Of a DNA stretch of 64,000 nt, positions 61,859 through 64,000 are shown piece by piece. The notes beneath the pieces are model-generated. The model worked only from the letters and a program-made list of their open reading frames with translations, was not told the DNA's origin and ran no database searches. Source of the stretch: Runella sp. CRIBMP (GTDB lineage Bacteria > Bacteroidota > Bacteroidia > Cytophagales > Spirosomataceae); contig NZ_JAAAKZ010000003.1 of NCBI RefSeq assembly GCF_009905605.1, positions 124,001 to 188,000 of the forward strand, written 5' to 3'. Within the stretch, counting starts at the first letter, position 1; every line of letters starts with the position of its first letter. The position numbers were made by a program, and so were the translations under genes.

Positions 61859-61891
61859 AAATACCCTAAACATTTTAGGAAACAGGTATTT
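61859..61891. other. Hairpin downstream of the small lipoprotein gene
   Basis: AAATACC (61859-61865) pairs with GGTATTT (61885-61891), with inner CTAAA/TTTAG. It lies about 95 bases after the lipoprotein stop. It may be a terminator, but no T-run of note follows. The rest of 61764-61977 holds no recognised feature. Confidence 0.4.
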
Positions 61892-61977
61892 TGGGCGTGG
61901 AAATAGAACGTAAAAAATTACCTCATTCCATTTCAAAAAGTGTTTCCTAATAAAACCTTGAAGCAGTGCTTAGAACA

Positions 61978-62005
61978 CAAAAAAAGGGCGGAAATAAATC
62001 CGCCC
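61978..62005 (-). terminator. Terminator of the second M1 peptidase gene
   Basis: GGGCGGA (61986-61992) pairs with TCCGCCC (61999-62005). On the minus strand the stem is followed by a T-run (the A-run 61979-61985). It lies 8 bases after the peptidase stop. Confidence 0.85.
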
Positions 62006-62013
62006 ATCCAGTA

Positions 62014-64000
62014 TTAATTTTTAGCCCCGCCCTGCTGACCGGCTTTCGGCGGCTGACTTTGCTGCGCCTCTTGCATCGGGTTCATGCCTCCGCCGCCTCG
62101 GCGACCGCCTGCTGGGTTCTTAAACAGTTGGAAGCGCGTAGGCGCGGTAGGTTGGCGCGGGAAACTGTTGTCTTCTTCGTCAATATCGGCGATTTCGCGA
62201 TACGGGTCTAAGGTCCACTGTACCACTTTTTTCTTTGACGTGATTACCTTAGAAATTTGTTGGTCGTTCAAACGCCAAATCTCGGCGGGGAAGCGCACCA
62301 ATGAGTCGGTGCCGTCTTCGTATTGCATCTTCACGATTACGGGCATGGGCAGACCGCCTTTGTTTTTTACTTTTAGCGTGTAAAAATTCAACCCTGATTC
62401 CACCAACTTACGCTCGTCGGGCGTTAAGCTTGCCAGATAGGTTTCGTATTTCTTCTTGTCGTTTTCGGTGACTTTGTAGGGGTCGTAGGTATTGTAGAAA
62501 TCCTTCATGTCAGGGTTCTTATCAACTACTGACTCTTTGATATAGTCTTTATCGCGCTGCCGGGCCACGGTGTTGCGTTTGGCTTCTGCTTGCTTTTTCG
62601 CTTCTGCTTTGGAGATTTCGGGGTTTTGCGTGTCCAACGCGAACCATTCTACTTCCACCAAATCTTGATTGACGGGCTCAACGCCATAAAACCACCCTTT
62701 CCAAAACCAATCTAAATCCACGCCTGAGGCATCTTCCATGGTCCGGAAGAAATCGGCAGGGGTAGGTGATTTGAACGCCCAACGGCGGCTGTATTCCTTA
62801 AAAGCATAATCAAACAGCTCGCGGCCCATGACGGTTTCGCGTAAGATATTCAACGCAGTAGCCGGTTTGGCATACGCACTTGCGCCGGCATTGATGAGGT
62901 TGTCGGACATGGTCATGATGGGCACCAGATTCTTGGGGTCCTGCTTCATGTAATCGACGATGGCCTGCGGCTCACCACGGCGCGTAGGATAATCTTTGTC
63001 CCATTCTTTTTCGGTCAGGTATTGCACAAACGTGTTCAGCCCTTCGTCCATCCACATCCATTGGCGCTCGTCGTTGTTGACAATCATCGGAAAGAAGTTG
63101 TGGCCTACTTCGTGGATAATTACGCCAATCATGCCGTATTTGGTCGCTTCTGAATAGGTTCCGTCGGCTTCTGGGCGGCCGCCGTTGAACGAAATCATTG
63201 GGTATTCCATACCGCCCACGGGGCCGTGGCAAGAAATGGCGACGGGGTAGGGGTAATCTACCGAAAATTTCGAATAGGTTTTGATGGTATGAGCAATGAC
63301 TTCGGTTGAATATTTGCCCCAAAGTGGATTTCCTTCTTTGGGATAAAACGACATGCAAAGCACTTTTTTGCCCGCGACTTCCTGCATTTTGCCGTCCCAG
63401 ATGTATTTACGGGAAGTGGCAAAGGCCACATCGCGTACATTATCGGCTTTGAAAATCCAGGTTTTTTTGCCGCTTGGCTTGCCTTTTTCGGCTTTTTCGC
63501 GCTCTTCCTGCGAGGCGATTACGACCACTTTATCGGACGATTTGGCTTGTTCAAATTTTTTCAATTGGTTAGGTGTCAACACTTGGGCGGCGTTTTGAAG
63601 CTCGCCAGTAGCGCCCAATACATGGTCGTCGGGTACGGTGATGGCCAATTTGAAATTTCCAAACGATAGCGCAAATTCTCCCTGACTGTAATACTGTTTA
63701 TTTTGCCAGCCCGTTACGTCATCATACACACACAAACGGGGATAGAACTGGGCAATTTCGTAGACGTTGTTGCCATCTTTGAAGGCTTCAAAGCCCGTAC
63801 GACGACCACCTTTAGAAAACTCCACAATCCGGTAATTCCAATCTATCGCAAATGCATACGACTGCTTAGACTGCACGGGTTGCGGCAGGTCAATGCGCAT
63901 CATGGTTTGGTTGATGGTGTATTTGAGGGGCTTACCAGTTTTGGCATCTCGTACCGACGTAATGTTGTAGCCATAATCTGCATTTGAATAGTTCATGTCG
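62014..64000 (-). CDS. M1 family zinc metallopeptidase, partial (N-terminus beyond the window)
   Basis: The reading frame stays open to the right edge, so the N-terminus and signal peptide lie outside; the ATG at 63996 is internal. The visible 660 residues include GGMEYPM (variant GAMEN), HEVGH (encoded at 63100-63114) and WMDEGLN with the third zinc ligand, as in the peptidase at 23898. A long charged insert (encoded about 62390-62640) precedes the last beta domain, and the C-terminus is Gly/Gln-rich. It probably cleaves N-terminal residues from peptides outside the cytosol. Confidence 0.92.
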   Translation of the reverse strand, partial: DMNYSNADYGYNITSVRDAKTGKPLKYTINQTMMRIDLPQPVQSKQSYAFAIDWNYRIVEFSKGGRRTGFEAFKDGNNVYEIAQFYPRLCVYDDVTGWQNKQYYSQGEFALSFGNFKLAITVPDDHVLGATGELQNAAQVLTPNQLKKFEQAKSSDKVVVIASQEEREKAEKGKPSGKKTWIFKADNVRDVAFATSRKYIWDGKMQEVAGKKVLCMSFYPKEGNPLWGKYSTEVIAHTIKTYSKFSVDYPYPVAISCHGPVGGMEYPMISFNGGRPEADGTYSEATKYGMIGVIIHEVGHNFFPMIVNNDERQWMWMDEGLNTFVQYLTEKEWDKDYPTRRGEPQAIVDYMKQDPKNLVPIMTMSDNLINAGASAYAKPATALNILRETVMGRELFDYAFKEYSRRWAFKSPTPADFFRTMEDASGVDLDWFWKGWFYGVEPVNQDLVEVEWFALDTQNPEISKAEAKKQAEAKRNTVARQRDKDYIKESVVDKNPDMKDFYNTYDPYKVTENDKKKYETYLASLTPDERKLVESGLNFYTLKVKNKGGLPMPVIVKMQYEDGTDSLVRFPAEIWRLNDQQISKVITSKKKVVQWTLDPYREIADIDEEDNSFPRQPTAPTRFQLFKNPAGGRRGGGGMNPMQEAQQSQPPKAGQQGGAKN

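Noticed and set aside
1-64000. CRISPR arrays, tRNA or rRNA genes
   Set aside because: No regularly spaced direct repeats, no tRNA cloverleaf and no rRNA-like stretch were seen by reading; all large spaces are filled by protein genes.

Overview
The window looks like chromosome of a Bacteroidota bacterium of the order Cytophagales, most like the Runella/Spirosoma group. This is inferred from gene content, protein style and moderate GC, not from a 16S gene. Supporting signs are cargo proteins with type IX secretion (T9SS) C-terminal sorting domains of types A and B, a PorP/SprF protein, a TonB-dependent receptor paired with a DUF4249 lipoprotein, lack of clear Shine-Dalgarno sequences, and several promoter candidates of the Bacteroidota type (TTG, about 19-21 bp, TAnnTTTG). 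No rRNA, tRNA, CRISPR array, insertion sequence or prophage was seen.

Layout. 1-10.1 kb: core ribosomal and RNA polymerase cluster (end of rplA, rplJ, rplL, rpoB with a TTG start, rpoC), with terminator-like and palindromic elements between rplL, rpoB and rpoC. 10.1-17.8 kb: secreted GH20 hexosaminidase, TonB-dependent receptor with DUF4249 lipoprotein, and a polytopic membrane protein. 17.8-26 kb: ModF-like double ABC ATPase, acyl-CoA dehydrogenase, SIMPL protein, T9SS-exported family 10 glycosyl hydrolase, a decayed WYL-regulator fragment and an M1 metallopeptidase. 26-39.9 kb: COG0523 metallochaperone GTPase with a membrane protein, T9SS FG-GAP protein, patatin, HAD phosphatase, MOSC protein, carotenoid desaturase, PorP/SprF protein, lipoprotein, quinone-oxidoreductase-like enzyme, rlmN and a DoxX-like protein. 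39.9-48.5 kb: PLDc_N peptide, CDP-alcohol phosphotransferase, small lipoprotein, then a minus-strand run cysS, DUF192, T9SS type B protein, GH92 mannosidase. 48.6-52.4 kb: uridine kinase, PspC, cold-shock protein, Gfo/Idh/MocA oxidoreductase, and a MerC-like protein with a His-rich lipoprotein behind a palindromic operator. 52.5-64 kb: DUF4129, DUF4350 and MoxR operon, cytochrome c, MFS transporter, recX with an unrecognised class II synthetase-like protein, argH, a PD-(D/E)XK protein, a lipoprotein, and a second M1 metallopeptidase cut by the window end.

How genes fit together. Most of the window is housekeeping plus a glycan and protein scavenging surface lifestyle: GH20, GH92 and GHL10 hydrolases, M1 peptidases, a TonB receptor, and T9SS cargo with one PorP/SprF protein. 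A metal-handling theme, probably zinc, links the COG0523 GTPase with its His-rich linker, the MerC-like/His-rich lipoprotein pair and the zinc peptidases. I see no clear undescribed multi-gene system. The best candidates for a second look are the synthetase-like protein after recX, the palindromic operator over the MerC promoter, the PorP signal peptide that coincides with an intergenic repeat arm, the argH signal-peptide-like extension, and the WYL fragment.
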